Part shown: positions 18,684-27,581 of the stretch, one piece after another
Layout of the letters: each line of letters begins with the position of its first letter
How positions within the stretch are numbered: position 1 is the first letter of the stretch
Source: Comamonas avium
Lineage (GTDB): Bacteria; Pseudomonadota; Gammaproteobacteria; Burkholderiales; Burkholderiaceae_C
Reading direction: 5' to 3'
Assembly: GCF_014836675.1 (NCBI RefSeq)
Contig: NZ_JACSQK010000006.1
Location: 145,114 to 209,113 of the forward strand
Length of the DNA stretch: 64,000 bases
Notes under the pieces: generated by a model
Databases searched by the model: none
The model's input: only the letters and a program-made list of their open reading frames with translations
What the model was told of the DNA's origin: nothing
Position numbers and translations under genes: made by a program

Positions 18684-19859
18684 ATGACATCCGCTGTGAT
18701 TGTTTCTACCGCGCGCACCCCGCTGGCCAAGAGCTGGAAGGGTTCGTTCAATATGACGTATGGCCCCACGCTGGGTGGCCACGTCGTGCAACACGCTGTG
18801 CAGCGTGCAGGCATTGACGGTGCCGATGTGGAAGATGTGGTGATGGGCCTGTCGCTGCCCGAAGGCACGACGGGTGGCAACGTTGCCCGCCTGATTGCCG
18901 TGCGTGCAGGCCTGCCTGTGACGACGTCGGGCATGACCATCAACCGCTTTTGCTCTTCGGGCCTGCAGGCCATTGCCCTGGCTTCGCAACGCATCATTGC
19001 GGGTGAAAACGAGGTGCTGGTGGCCGGTGGCCTGGAAAGCATTTCCTGCGTGCAGCAGGAAGTGAACCAGCATATGGCGCATGACCCTGAGCTGACCAAG
19101 ATGAAGCCCGAGATCTACTGGTCCATGCTGCAAACGGCCGAGCAAGTGGCCAAGCGCTACAACATCGGTCGCGAAGCCATGGACGAGTACGGCGCAGCCA
19201 GCCAGCAAAAAGCCTGCGCAGCGCAAGCTGCCGGGCTGTTTGATGCCGAAATTGCCCCCATCACCGTCACCATGGGTGTCGCCGACAAAGTCATGGGCCT
19301 GACCACCAAGCAAGTCACCGTCAGCAAAGACGAGGGCACCCGCGAAGGCACGACTGTGGAGGCTATTTCCGGCCTGCGCAGCGCCTTGCCCGGTGGCTTG
19401 ATCACGGCGGGCAACGCCAGCCAGTTCTCTGACGGTGCCGGTGCCTGTGTGGTGGTGCACGAAGACTATGCCAGCAAGAAGGGCCTGCAACCCATTGGCC
19501 GCTTTCTGGGCTTTGCGGTGGCTGGCTGCGAGCCCGATGAAATGGGTATTGGCCCGGTGTTCGCCATTCCCAAGGTGCTCAAAAAGCTGGGTCTTAAGGT
19601 GCAGGACATTGACCTGTGGGAGCTCAACGAAGCATTTGCCGTACAGGTGATCTACTGCCGCGACAAGCTGGGCATTCCCAACGAAAAGCTCAATGTCAAT
19701 GGTGGCGCAATTGCCTTGGGCCACCCCTATGGTGTCTCGGGCCAGCGCCTCACAGGCCATGCACTGATCGAAGGCAAGCGCCGTGGCGGCAAGCTGGTGT
19801 GCGTGACCATGTGCATTGGCGGGGGCATGGGCGCTGCCGGTGTGTTTGAAGTCCTGTAA
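18684..19859 (+). CDS. Acetyl-CoA acyltransferase (thiolase)
   Basis: A 391-residue degradative thiolase. The nucleophile Cys90 is in [11 protein letters not shown], the His in [17 protein letters not shown] and the second Cys (about 377) in [10 protein letters not shown]. The segment [15 protein letters not shown] is family-typical. AAAGGATTGAAGTT precedes the start. It cleaves 3-ketoacyl-CoA with CoA to acetyl-CoA and a shortened acyl-CoA and is co-oriented with the fadB-type gene, making a complete hydratase-dehydrogenase-thiolase pair. A terminator follows. Confidence 0.95.
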   Translation: MTSAVIVSTARTPLAKSWKGSFNMTYGPTLGGHVVQHAVQRAGIDGADVEDVVMGLSLPEGTTGGNVARLIAVRAGLPVTTSGMTINRFCSSGLQAIALASQRIIAGENEVLVAGGLESISCVQQEVNQHMAHDPELTKMKPEIYWSMLQTAEQVAKRYNIGREAMDEYGAASQQKACAAQAAGLFDAEIAPITVTMGVADKVMGLTTKQVTVSKDEGTREGTTVEAISGLRSALPGGLITAGNASQFSDGAGACVVVHEDYASKKGLQPIGRFLGFAVAGCEPDEMGIGPVFAIPKVLKKLGLKVQDIDLWELNEAFAVQVIYCRDKLGIPNEKLNVNGGAIALGHPYGVSGQRLTGHALIEGKRRGGKLVCVTMCIGGGMGAAGVFEVL

Positions 19860-19996
19860 GTCACGGCCTGGCGTCAGGAGTCGCCGTTGCCAAAGCCGGT
19901 CGTAGCGCTGCTGCTGACTGCGCTTTGGCGCCTGGTCTCCACCACCCATCTGCGATGGGCTGGCGCTACGACGTGCCTTGGGGCCGCAGGAATCTG

Positions 19997-20034
19997 AGCC
20001 GCCGCACCTTGATGGCCGAGGAGGCGGCTTTTTT
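19997..20034 (+). terminator. Intrinsic terminator after the thiolase
   Basis: Stem AGCCGCC/GGCGGCT (19997-20003 with 20023-20029), 19-nt loop, then T6. Confidence 0.8.
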
Positions 20035-20045
20035 ACCGCCTTGAA

Positions 20046-20110
20046 TTTTAAATAACCATAGCTGCTGGCGCTTTCTGCATAAGCGTTAGAGCCTGATTTT
20101 TATTAAAACT
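20046..20110 (+). repeat. Intergenic quasi-palindrome, full copy abutting a start codon
   Basis: TTTTAAATAACCATAGCTGC, then GGCGCTT...ATAAGCGTTAGAGCC, ending in a T/A-rich tail. It lies flush against the ATG at 20111, so it occupies the position of the ribosome-binding site of the acyl-CoA dehydrogenase. Confidence 0.7.
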
Positions 20111-21946
20111 ATGTCTCAGTTGCGATCTACCCTTGAATTCCTGGTGTACGACTGGCTGCAAGCCGAAAATCTGACCAGCCGTGACCGCTACGCCGACCAC
20201 AGCCGCGAAACGTTCGATGCGGTCATGGACACCTGCGAGCGCATTGCACGCGAAAAATATGCTCCCTTCAATCGCACGGTAGACACGCAGGAACCCACGT
20301 TTGATGGCGAGAAAGTCAGCCAGCCACAGTGCACGCACGATGCCCGCAAAGCCTTTGCCGACAGTGGCATGCTCAGCGCCGCACAGCCGTATGAAAAAGG
20401 CGGCATGCAACTGCCCTATGTGGTGGAGGCTGCGGCCAACAGTTTCTTTGGCTGCGCCAGCATCAGCATTGGCTCCAACCTGCTGACCGTGGGCAACGCC
20501 AACTTGCTGCGCGTGCACGGCACGCCCATGCAGCAACAGGTGTTTGCCGACAATGAATTCAATGGCCGCTGGGCAGGCACCATGGCCTTGTCTGAGCCAC
20601 AGGCTGGCTCCAGTCTAAGCGACATCCTCACGCGTGCTGAGCCCGACGGTGCCGATTTTGACAGCGATGCACTGGGGGCGCGCTACCGCCTCAAGGGCAA
20701 CAAGATGTGGATCAGCTCGGGCGATCATGAGCTGACCGAAAACATCGTGCACCTGGTGCTGGCCAAGATTCCCGGGCCGGACGGAAAACTGATTGCGGGC
20801 GTGAAAGGTATCTCGCTGTTCATCGTGCCCAAAAAGCTGGTGGATACCGACGGCAATCTGACGGGTGAGCGCAACGATGTGGCGCTGGCAGGGTTAAACC
20901 ACAAACTGGGATGGCGCGGCACCACCAACACGCTGCTCAATTTTGGTGAAGGCAAATACCCGGTGCGTGGCGGTGCAGGGGCGATTGGCTACTTGGTGGG
21001 CAAGCCGCACGAAGGCCTCAAATGCATGTTCCACATGATGAACGAGGCGCGCATCGGCATTGGCATGGCTGCCACCATGCTGGGCCTGGCAGGCTATTAC
21101 GCCAGCCTGGAATATGCCAAGAACCGCCCGCAAGGCCGGCCCACGACAGAGGGCGGCAAAGACGCAGCCAGCGCCCAGGTAGCCATCATTGAACACACCG
21201 ACGTCAAGCGCATGCTGCTGGCACAAAAGGCGTATTGCGAAGGCGCACTGGCGCTGAACATGTACTGTGCCCGTTTGGTGGACGAAGGACGCACCGGCGC
21301 TGCCGAGGAAGCGGTCCGCTCCAAGCTTTTGCTGGAGGTGCTGACGCCGATTGCCAAGAGCTGGCCCAGTGAGAATTGCCTGGAGGCCAACTCTCTGGCC
21401 ATCCAGATTCATGGTGGCTATGGCTATACGCGCGACTTCCCCGTGGAGCAGTACTGGCGCGACAACCGCCTGAACATGATTCATGAAGGTACGCACGGTA
21501 TTCAGGCAGCTGACTTGCTGGGGCGCAAAGTACGCATGCAAGACGGTGCGGGTTTGCAACTGCTGGCTCAGACCATGCAAGCCACGATCAAGAAGGCAGC
21601 CGCCCGGCCCGAGCTTGCGCAGTATGCGCACGACTTGAACCAGGCCTTGCAAGACGTCAGCGCTGCTACGCAGGCCGCATGGCTGACAGGCAATCCGCAA
21701 GAAGCACTGGCCAATGCCGTGCCCTATATGCAAGCCTTTGGCCACACCGTGCTGGCATGGGTATGGCTGGATGTGGCGTGCAAGGTGCTGGAGCAGGATG
21801 CTTCGCAGGCCTTAGCGGCTAACGCAGGCCGGATCAATGCAATCAGTTATTTTTACCGCTATGAATTGCCAAAAATTACTGCATGGCTGAACGTGGTGAA
21901 CGCACGCGATATGACTTGTGCACAGATGCCGGTGGAAGCCTTTTAA
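20111..21946 (+). CDS. Acyl-CoA dehydrogenase, long form with C-terminal extension
   Basis: A 611-residue acyl-CoA dehydrogenase, about 200 residues longer than ordinary ones and matching the class with an extra C-terminal helical domain. It opens MSQLRSTLEFLVYDW; the FAD/substrate motif is MALSEPQAGSSLSDI; IQIHGGYGYTRDFPVEQYWRD precedes the catalytic loop IHEGTHGIQAADLLGRK, where the Glu is the base. The start lacks a clear Shine-Dalgarno sequence because an intergenic repeat abuts it. It would introduce the first double bond for the FadB-type enzyme and thiolase upstream. Confidence 0.93.
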   Translation: MSQLRSTLEFLVYDWLQAENLTSRDRYADHSRETFDAVMDTCERIAREKYAPFNRTVDTQEPTFDGEKVSQPQCTHDARKAFADSGMLSAAQPYEKGGMQLPYVVEAAANSFFGCASISIGSNLLTVGNANLLRVHGTPMQQQVFADNEFNGRWAGTMALSEPQAGSSLSDILTRAEPDGADFDSDALGARYRLKGNKMWISSGDHELTENIVHLVLAKIPGPDGKLIAGVKGISLFIVPKKLVDTDGNLTGERNDVALAGLNHKLGWRGTTNTLLNFGEGKYPVRGGAGAIGYLVGKPHEGLKCMFHMMNEARIGIGMAATMLGLAGYYASLEYAKNRPQGRPTTEGGKDAASAQVAIIEHTDVKRMLLAQKAYCEGALALNMYCARLVDEGRTGAAEEAVRSKLLLEVLTPIAKSWPSENCLEANSLAIQIHGGYGYTRDFPVEQYWRDNRLNMIHEGTHGIQAADLLGRKVRMQDGAGLQLLAQTMQATIKKAAARPELAQYAHDLNQALQDVSAATQAAWLTGNPQEALANAVPYMQAFGHTVLAWVWLDVACKVLEQDASQALAANAGRINAISYFYRYELPKITAWLNVVNARDMTCAQMPVEAF

Positions 21947-22233
21947 GCGCTGCCATCACCAAAGTAGCGCAATGATTTATGGGCCGGTTCATCCTGCACC
22001 GATCCATGGGTGATGGAGGGAATGCGCCTTGCCACCCGTGAGCCAGCTTTGGCGCAGTTCAAGCACGGACTGCTGCCCAAGGTGGCTCCTGTTAAGTAAT
22101 ACTTCGTAGCATCTGGGTGCTTTGCTGCGGCCTTCGCTATCATCCCTCGCATGCAAAAGTTTATGGATTCGGCCAACAGCGTTGGCTGCCCTGTGTGTGC
22201 GTATGTCTGCGATGTGTGGGGGCGCAGCGTCGC

Positions 22234-22983
22234 ATGAGCGCGGGGGAGTGGTTCACGCAATTGAGCGCCTGGCAGGTCATGCTGCTGGGGTTGGTCTTTT
22301 TTGGCAGCCTGTATCTGCTGGGCGGTGCAAGCATGCAGGCTTTGACACGCAGCCTCTCGCGCAAAGGTGTTGGTCATGTGCTGGATACGCGTCCTCTCAA
22401 GCCCGATCAACTGCAGCGTGAATGGCGCCAGTCACTGCACTCGGTGCTGCTGTTTGGCATTGGCATGGTGGTGCCCTGGGGGCTGTTGCAACTGGGGTGG
22501 GCGCAACTGGCGCCCAGTGCCAGCGCGGGGCGTGTGGCGCTGGAAATTGTGGTGCTGATGATCTGGAACGATGTGCACTTCTGGATCAATCACCGCTTGC
22601 TGCATACCCGCCCGCTGGCGCGCTTTCATACTGACCACCATCGCTCCATCGTGACCACACCGTGGTCCACCTACAGTTTTCACCCGGTAGAGGCGCTGAT
22701 GCTGGGCAACATCATCTTGTTGCCCATGCTGGTGCACGATTTTTATTTCTGGTCTTTGGCAGCAGTGCCGGTGCTCAGCCTGCTACTCAATCTCGTTGGT
22801 CACTCCAACTACGATTTCTTTCCGCGTGTGTCTGACAACCACCCGCTGGCTGCCAGCCGCCGCCACTATTTGCACCACGCACGGCCCAAAGGCAACTATG
22901 GCTTTGCGTTGGCGTTCATGGATCGGTGGATGCGCACGCAGGCCGAGGCAGCACCGGCATCCAGCAGCCGTGGTACGCACTGA
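22234..22983 (+). CDS. Sterol desaturase / fatty acid hydroxylase superfamily membrane enzyme
   Basis: A 249-residue membrane protein with about four or five hydrophobic segments. The eight-histidine diiron signature is visible: NDVHFWINHRLLH, FHTDHH and HYLHHARPKGNYGF, with HSNYDFF between them. The start at 22234 (MSAGEWFTQLSAW) avoids a Cys-rich in-frame extension from 22117. Family members use O2 to hydroxylate or desaturate lipids. Its stop is immediately followed by the ATG of a fatty-acid desaturase, so the two oxidases are certainly co-transcribed. Substrate unknown. Confidence 0.9.
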   Translation: MSAGEWFTQLSAWQVMLLGLVFFGSLYLLGGASMQALTRSLSRKGVGHVLDTRPLKPDQLQREWRQSLHSVLLFGIGMVVPWGLLQLGWAQLAPSASAGRVALEIVVLMIWNDVHFWINHRLLHTRPLARFHTDHHRSIVTTPWSTYSFHPVEALMLGNIILLPMLVHDFYFWSLAAVPVLSLLLNLVGHSNYDFFPRVSDNHPLAASRRHYLHHARPKGNYGFALAFMDRWMRTQAEAAPASSSRGTH

Positions 22984-23919
22984 ATGGGACTGATGCAGCA
23001 TGCGTTTGCAGGCTTGCCTGGCCTGCGCCATTGGCGTGATGTGCAGTCTCTGGCATATCTGGTAGCGCTGCCGCTGCTGGTGGCTTGGCAATGGCACAAC
23101 GGATTTGTCTGGTGGCTGTATGCCGCACTGCTGTTTTTGACACTGGGCATTGGCGTAATTCACCACAACCACACGCACTTGCGCATGTGGCGCGGGCGTT
23201 GGGCCAACCGGGTAACCGACTACGTGCTGACTGTGCTGCAAGGCCACCCCACCTTTGTTTTTTGGCCTGCGCATGTGGGCAATCACCACCGTTTTCGCCA
23301 TGGCCCGCAAGATTTGGCACGCACCTACCAGCCTGCATTTGGAGGTGATACCAACAACCTTTGGGGCTACCTGGTGCACCCCTTGCAGGCGGCGTGGGTG
23401 CTGTACCCGCTGTTTGTGCGCTGGCTGCTGCGTTTGCGCCTGAGCGCACCGGGCGCATTTCGTTATTGCATGGGGCAGTACGTGCTGTGGGTGGGCAGCT
23501 GGGCTTTCTTTCTGGTGCTGGACTGGCAAAAAGCTTTGCTGTTTGTCATCGTGCCGCAGCTGCATGGTTTGCACTGGCTGCTGGCCACCAACTATCTGCA
23601 GCACGCCCATGCCGATGGTCGCCCCTTGAGCCGGGCGCAGCGCCAGTCCCCCCATGCCGTGTTGAATTACGCGCGCAATTTTCAGGGCTGGGTCAACCCC
23701 TTGCTGTTCAATATTGGGCTGCACACAGCGCACCATGAACACCCGCAGGCGCATTGGTCGGATTTGCAGCGCCTGCACTGTGAGCACTACCAGCACCGTG
23801 TGGCACCTGCATTGAACGAAGCGGGGCTGCTTGCCTACATGGGGCGCGTGTTTGTGCTGGGCCTCGTGTGGCCCAAGGCTCGTACCCAGTCTTTGCTGCC
23901 GCCCCAAGATATCTGTTAA
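22984..23919 (+). CDS. Membrane fatty acid desaturase family protein
   Basis: A 311-residue membrane desaturase with the three His boxes HHNHTHLRMW (near residue 60), HVGNHHRFRHG (near 100) and HTAHHEHP (near 250), which bind a diiron centre. Hydrophobic segments lie between the boxes. A desaturase, hydroxylase or acyl-modifying oxidase function would fit. It begins at the base after the previous stop codon and is 17 nt ahead of the KAS III-HDO fusion gene. The exact substrate cannot be read from sequence. Confidence 0.9.
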   Translation: MGLMQHAFAGLPGLRHWRDVQSLAYLVALPLLVAWQWHNGFVWWLYAALLFLTLGIGVIHHNHTHLRMWRGRWANRVTDYVLTVLQGHPTFVFWPAHVGNHHRFRHGPQDLARTYQPAFGGDTNNLWGYLVHPLQAAWVLYPLFVRWLLRLRLSAPGAFRYCMGQYVLWVGSWAFFLVLDWQKALLFVIVPQLHGLHWLLATNYLQHAHADGRPLSRAQRQSPHAVLNYARNFQGWVNPLLFNIGLHTAHHEHPQAHWSDLQRLHCEHYQHRVAPALNEAGLLAYMGRVFVLGLVWPKARTQSLLPPQDIC

Positions 23920-23936
23920 CCAGAACGACACTACCT

Positions 23937-25871
23937 ATGCCTGTTGCTTATTCCAATGTCTATCTGCAGTCTGCCGGCTGGTTCTTGCCGGGCTCTCCGG
24001 TGGATAACGCCGGTATGGATGCTTTTGTTGCACCGCTGAACCGCTTGTCTGAACGCATCAAGCGCCGCATCCTGGGTGAAAACGGTATTCAGTTGCGCCA
24101 TTACGCACTGGATGCGCAGGGCCAGACAGTATTCAGCAATACACAGATGGCGGCTGCTGCGATTGCCGCATGCATGCAAGGTGCGGGACGTAAGCTGGAT
24201 GAGGTGGGATTTTTGGCCAGCGGCTCATCGGGCGGCGATGCCCTGATGCCTGGTTTTGCCAGCATGATTCAAGGTGAGATGGCGGCACCACCCATGGAAA
24301 CGCTGTCTGTACATGGTGTATGTGCGGCCAGTGTGGGTGCACTGCAAGCGGCTGCGCTGGCCATTGAGAGCGGGGCGCATGCACAGTCGCTGGCTGTGGC
24401 CAGTGAAATGCCCTCGCGGCTGTTCAAGCGTTCGCGTTTCGCAGCACAAGGCTATGACACCGATTTCGATGCCCATTTTTTGCGCTGGATGCTTTCTGAT
24501 GGTGCGGGCGCAGTGCTGCTGGGAGGGCCACAGGCACTGCCCCGGGCACCCGGCTTGCGCCTGAAGCTCAAGTGGACGCATTTGCGCAGTTTTGCGGGCG
24601 ACTACCCAGTGTGCATGCAACTGGGGTTGACGCCAGACCGGGCCAAAAGCCACTTGGACTTTCCCGCGTGGGCAGATGCTGAAGCCGCAGGCGCTTTGGC
24701 GTTGCGCCAAGACATCCGCTTGCTGCCGCATCTGTTTGACGTCTGCATCCATGAATATGCCGATCTGGCCCACAAGGGCTGGGTGCCTGAGCGCGGGATT
24801 GACCACTTTCTGTGCCACTACTCCTCTGAGCGCTTCATGCCTGTGGTGCAAGAGTTGCTGGAGAAAGCGCAGCTGGGTATTCCTAAAGAGCGCTGGTGGA
24901 GCAATCTGGCATGGCGTGGCAATACTGGTGCGGCGTCCATTTTCATCATGCTGGCTGAGTTTCTGGACAAGGAGACGGCTCGCTTGAAGGCTGGCGATAC
25001 GGTGCTGTGCTTTATCCCTGAGTCGGGGCGTTTCACGGCAGGTTACATGCTCTGGGAGGTTGAGCAGGATGCGCCAGTGGAAACTGAGCAAAAGCCTTTT
25101 TTTGCTCAGAAAGCAAGTGCAGTATCGCCTGCCAATGATGCACTGCCTGATGTGGCGGCCATTGCACCGCCGCATGACCCGGCCGCTGCGCCTGCAGCAT
25201 TGGCTCCTTTGTTGACTGAGCTGGCCAGCGTGTGGCAAGACTACCGCTCTCAGGTCTGGCGCACACCGCTGCTGCAGCGAATGCGTACCCGCCAGTTGCA
25301 CACCGCCGACTATGTGCGCTGGATGGAGCACTGGATTCCACAGGTGCGTGAAGGCAGTCTGTGGATGCGCGAAGGCGCAGCCTCGCTGACAGGGGATTAC
25401 GCTGCACTGGCGGCGCTGATTGATCTGCATGCCGACGACGAGCAGCACGACTTTAAAGTGCTGCACAGCGACTATCTGAAAGCCGGGGGGACGCAAGCCG
25501 ACATCAGCCAGTTGCGGCGCAACCCCGGTGGTGAAGCGCTGAATGCCTACCTGCATGGCTTGGCGGCCACACCCAATCCGATCGGTTTGCTGGGGGCGAT
25601 CTACATCATTGAAGGCACGGGCCAGCGCATTGTGCCCAGCTTGCTGCCTTTGTTGCGTCAGGCCTTGCCGCTGCCACCTGATGCCTTCCGTTTTCTGGAA
25701 TATCACGGTGCCAACGATGAGCACCATCTGGAGCGCTGGCTGATGGCGGTGCAGATGACGCTGGAGATGGACACCACGGGTACGGCGCAGCCAGCCATCA
25801 TCCAGACTGCCCGCCATACTGCTGCGATTTACCTGATGCAGTTTCAGCATGTGCTGACTGCGCAGGCTTGA
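23937..25871 (+). CDS. KAS III (FabH-like) domain fused to a heme-oxygenase-like diiron oxidase domain
   Basis: A 644-residue two-domain protein. Residues 1-380 are a thiolase-fold beta-ketoacyl synthase III with the full Cys-His-Asn triad: Cys129 (VHGVCAASVG), His294 (FLCHYSSE) and Asn329 (WRGNTGAAS). After a Pro/Ala-rich linker (about 381-425), residues 430-640 are helical and carry DDEQH (Asp501-x-x-His504), Glu559 (YIIEGTG) and His590-x3-Asp594-x2-His597, the ligand pattern of heme-oxygenase-like diiron oxidases such as UndA. The start at 23937 is chosen because an extension from 23868 overlaps the desaturase gene. The protein could make a carbon-carbon bond and then oxidise the product (inference). 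I know of no characterised enzyme with this fusion. Confidence 0.85.
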   Translation: MPVAYSNVYLQSAGWFLPGSPVDNAGMDAFVAPLNRLSERIKRRILGENGIQLRHYALDAQGQTVFSNTQMAAAAIAACMQGAGRKLDEVGFLASGSSGGDALMPGFASMIQGEMAAPPMETLSVHGVCAASVGALQAAALAIESGAHAQSLAVASEMPSRLFKRSRFAAQGYDTDFDAHFLRWMLSDGAGAVLLGGPQALPRAPGLRLKLKWTHLRSFAGDYPVCMQLGLTPDRAKSHLDFPAWADAEAAGALALRQDIRLLPHLFDVCIHEYADLAHKGWVPERGIDHFLCHYSSERFMPVVQELLEKAQLGIPKERWWSNLAWRGNTGAASIFIMLAEFLDKETARLKAGDTVLCFIPESGRFTAGYMLWEVEQDAPVETEQKPFFAQKASAVSPANDALPDVAAIAPPHDPAAAPAALAPLLTELASVWQDYRSQVWRTPLLQRMRTRQLHTADYVRWMEHWIPQVREGSLWMREGAASLTGDYAALAALIDLHADDEQHDFKVLHSDYLKAGGTQADISQLRRNPGGEALNAYLHGLAATPNPIGLLGAIYIIEGTGQRIVPSLLPLLRQALPLPPDAFRFLEYHGANDEHHLERWLMAVQMTLEMDTTGTAQPAIIQTARHTAAIYLMQFQHVLTAQA

Positions 25872-25887
25872 GCATCAAGGAGCGGCT

Positions 25888-26841
25888 ATGAAGAAACACA
25901 ATGATTTTCTGGAGCAGCCCTGGGATGAGCGCGACCCCAGCCCCTGGCTGGCGCTGTACCTGGACCAGAGCACCCCGCTGCCAGATGCGGTCAAAGCCGC
26001 ATGGCTGCGTGACTGCAGCAGTGGTTCGCGCCAGTATTTACTGCCCTTTTTACGGCCTTTGGCACGCTTGAGCATCATCTTGATTCAGGTGCTCAAAGTG
26101 CTGCTGCCCAAGCGCTGGGCGCATTCAATCTTGCTGCACAAAGTGCTGGCGTTCAGCATGAAAACCTTTGTCTCGCCCGAGGCCAACTGGTTGATCATGC
26201 GCCACTTTCACCTGGGTTCGCACATCCTGGCTTTTGTGGCTGCGAATGCTCCGACAAAGGTTGCCACCTACCCGATTGCACCCACCACGCTGGACGATAT
26301 CAAGGACGAACTGTTTCTCAAGCATGACCTGAATCTGTTTAACTTCGTCATCCGGCTCAACAAGGCTTTGCGCAACGCAGGGCAGGACATTGGTCCGGTG
26401 CCAGAGCCTGATTTTTCGATGATTACAGAGCCAGCGATGGCATTGAGTGACATGCCCAGAGGCTGGCTGAACCGGCTGGATCTGCAAAGTGCCATTGAGG
26501 TCTACACCCCCGTCTACCAACTGCTGCTGACCGACAACGACTTCTGGCGCGCCAGTAATTCTTTGCAGCTGGATGAAACCCTGGCCATTTATTGCGCCAA
26601 GATCTTGGGCTCACCCGAGCATCTGGTGATGCTCAATAACAAACACCCGCTGGTGCCGCTTTCGACCTTGCGGGCAGGTCACCGTCTGGTATTGCATGGC
26701 CTGTCGACCGAAATGCTCCATTGCCTGCTGGCACGCATGGCCAGTGGAGAGCTGACGCTGCCATCGCGGGCCATGGCCAGCCTGCAGGCCGACCTGGCAC
26801 GCGCAGTGGCTGGCAAGGATGGTGGCACAAGCGCTGCATAA
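25888..26841 (+). CDS. Uncharacterised protein of the lipid-oxidase cluster
   Basis: A 317-residue protein I do not recognise. It starts MKKHNDFLEQPWDERDPSPW after AAGGAGCGGCT, 16 nt behind the KAS III-HDO gene. Residues 50-90 contain two hydrophobic stretches (LSIILIQVLKVLL and SILLHKVLAF), then NWLIMRHFHLGSHILAFVA; the rest looks soluble and helical. No signal peptide and no known catalytic motif are visible. Possible roles are a membrane-associated partner, an acyl carrier-like adaptor or an enzyme of a new family. Its place in the operon ties it to the oxidases and ketosynthase. Confidence 0.75.
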   Translation: MKKHNDFLEQPWDERDPSPWLALYLDQSTPLPDAVKAAWLRDCSSGSRQYLLPFLRPLARLSIILIQVLKVLLPKRWAHSILLHKVLAFSMKTFVSPEANWLIMRHFHLGSHILAFVAANAPTKVATYPIAPTTLDDIKDELFLKHDLNLFNFVIRLNKALRNAGQDIGPVPEPDFSMITEPAMALSDMPRGWLNRLDLQSAIEVYTPVYQLLLTDNDFWRASNSLQLDETLAIYCAKILGSPEHLVMLNNKHPLVPLSTLRAGHRLVLHGLSTEMLHCLLARMASGELTLPSRAMASLQADLARAVAGKDGGTSAA

Positions 26842-27030
26842 AACGCAAAAGACGCTGTGGTGGCAGTGATGCCTCTGGCGGTTGGTTTGGGCACTGGGGT
26901 GCGCTCCATACTGTTTTGTGGCGGTGCTGAGGCGGCACAGCCAGGGCTAATCAGGTGCGATTGGCCCCCATGCCGTATGTGGGGTTGTTCCATCGCAGAA
27001 CACGGTAAAAGGCCAGATTTGCCAAAATAC

Positions 27031-27042
27031 TTTGCATGCAAA
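27031..27042. promoter_or_regulatory. Perfect 12-bp palindrome across the MarR start codon
   Basis: TTTGCATGCAAA, with the ATG of the MarR-type gene in its centre. MarR proteins commonly bind palindromes at their own promoters, so this is a candidate autoregulatory site. A chance palindrome of this size is not excluded. Confidence 0.3.
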
Positions 27043-27566
27043 CTAACTGTGCGGTGTCTGCGGATGAGGCCTCTGAACGTGTCTCGGCACGATCGCGTTT
27101 TGGCCTGTTGATTGGAAGCGTCTATCGCCAGTGGCGCAGGCAGGTGGATCTGAGTTTCAAAGATTTGGGCCTGTCAGATGCCACCCGCATGCCTTTGCTG
27201 GTGCTGCATGCGGGCGGTGTGCCCATGCGCCAGAAAGATTTGGCTGAGGCACTGTATCTGGACACATCCTCCCTGGTGCGGGTGCTGTCGCAGCTGCGTG
27301 CAGAGGCGCTTGTGGACTGGTCTTGCGACCCCACCGATCGGCGCACCAAATACATTGAGTTGACGCAGCAAGGGCAGCGAGTGGCTTCACTCATCCTGCA
27401 AAAAAGCTTGCAAATTGAGCAAACCATTTTGGCCGGGCTGACCCCTGAAGAGCTGCAGATCACTCGCGCATCGTTACTCAAGATTTCTCAGCGCTTTGAC
27501 CACATAACGAGTCAGCCTTGCGGCGCAGAACCTGGGGATATGAGCCCCAGCCAGAACAAGAATTAA
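27036..27566 (+). CDS. MarR family transcriptional regulator
   Basis: A 176-residue winged-helix regulator. MRQKDLAEALYLDTSSLVRVLSQLRAEALVDW is the DNA-binding helix-turn-helix, followed by the wing DPTDRRTKYIELTQQGQ, both classic MarR features. The N-terminal 20 residues are polar and weakly conserved in type, so a later start is possible. It stands between the lipid-oxidase operon and two MFS exporters, all on the same strand, which suggests that it senses a hydrophobic small molecule and controls export, biosynthesis or both. Confidence 0.9.
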   Translation: MQTNCAVSADEASERVSARSRFGLLIGSVYRQWRRQVDLSFKDLGLSDATRMPLLVLHAGGVPMRQKDLAEALYLDTSSLVRVLSQLRAEALVDWSCDPTDRRTKYIELTQQGQRVASLILQKSLQIEQTILAGLTPEELQITRASLLKISQRFDHITSQPCGAEPGDMSPSQNKN

Positions 27567-27581
27567 GTACACGGTGTTTCG

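Noticed and set aside
24225..25850. 541-codon open frame antisense to the KAS III-HDO gene
   Set aside because: Typical mirror frame in GC-rich coding DNA; translation is Gln/His/Arg-rich with no motif, while the plus frame has two intact catalytic domains.
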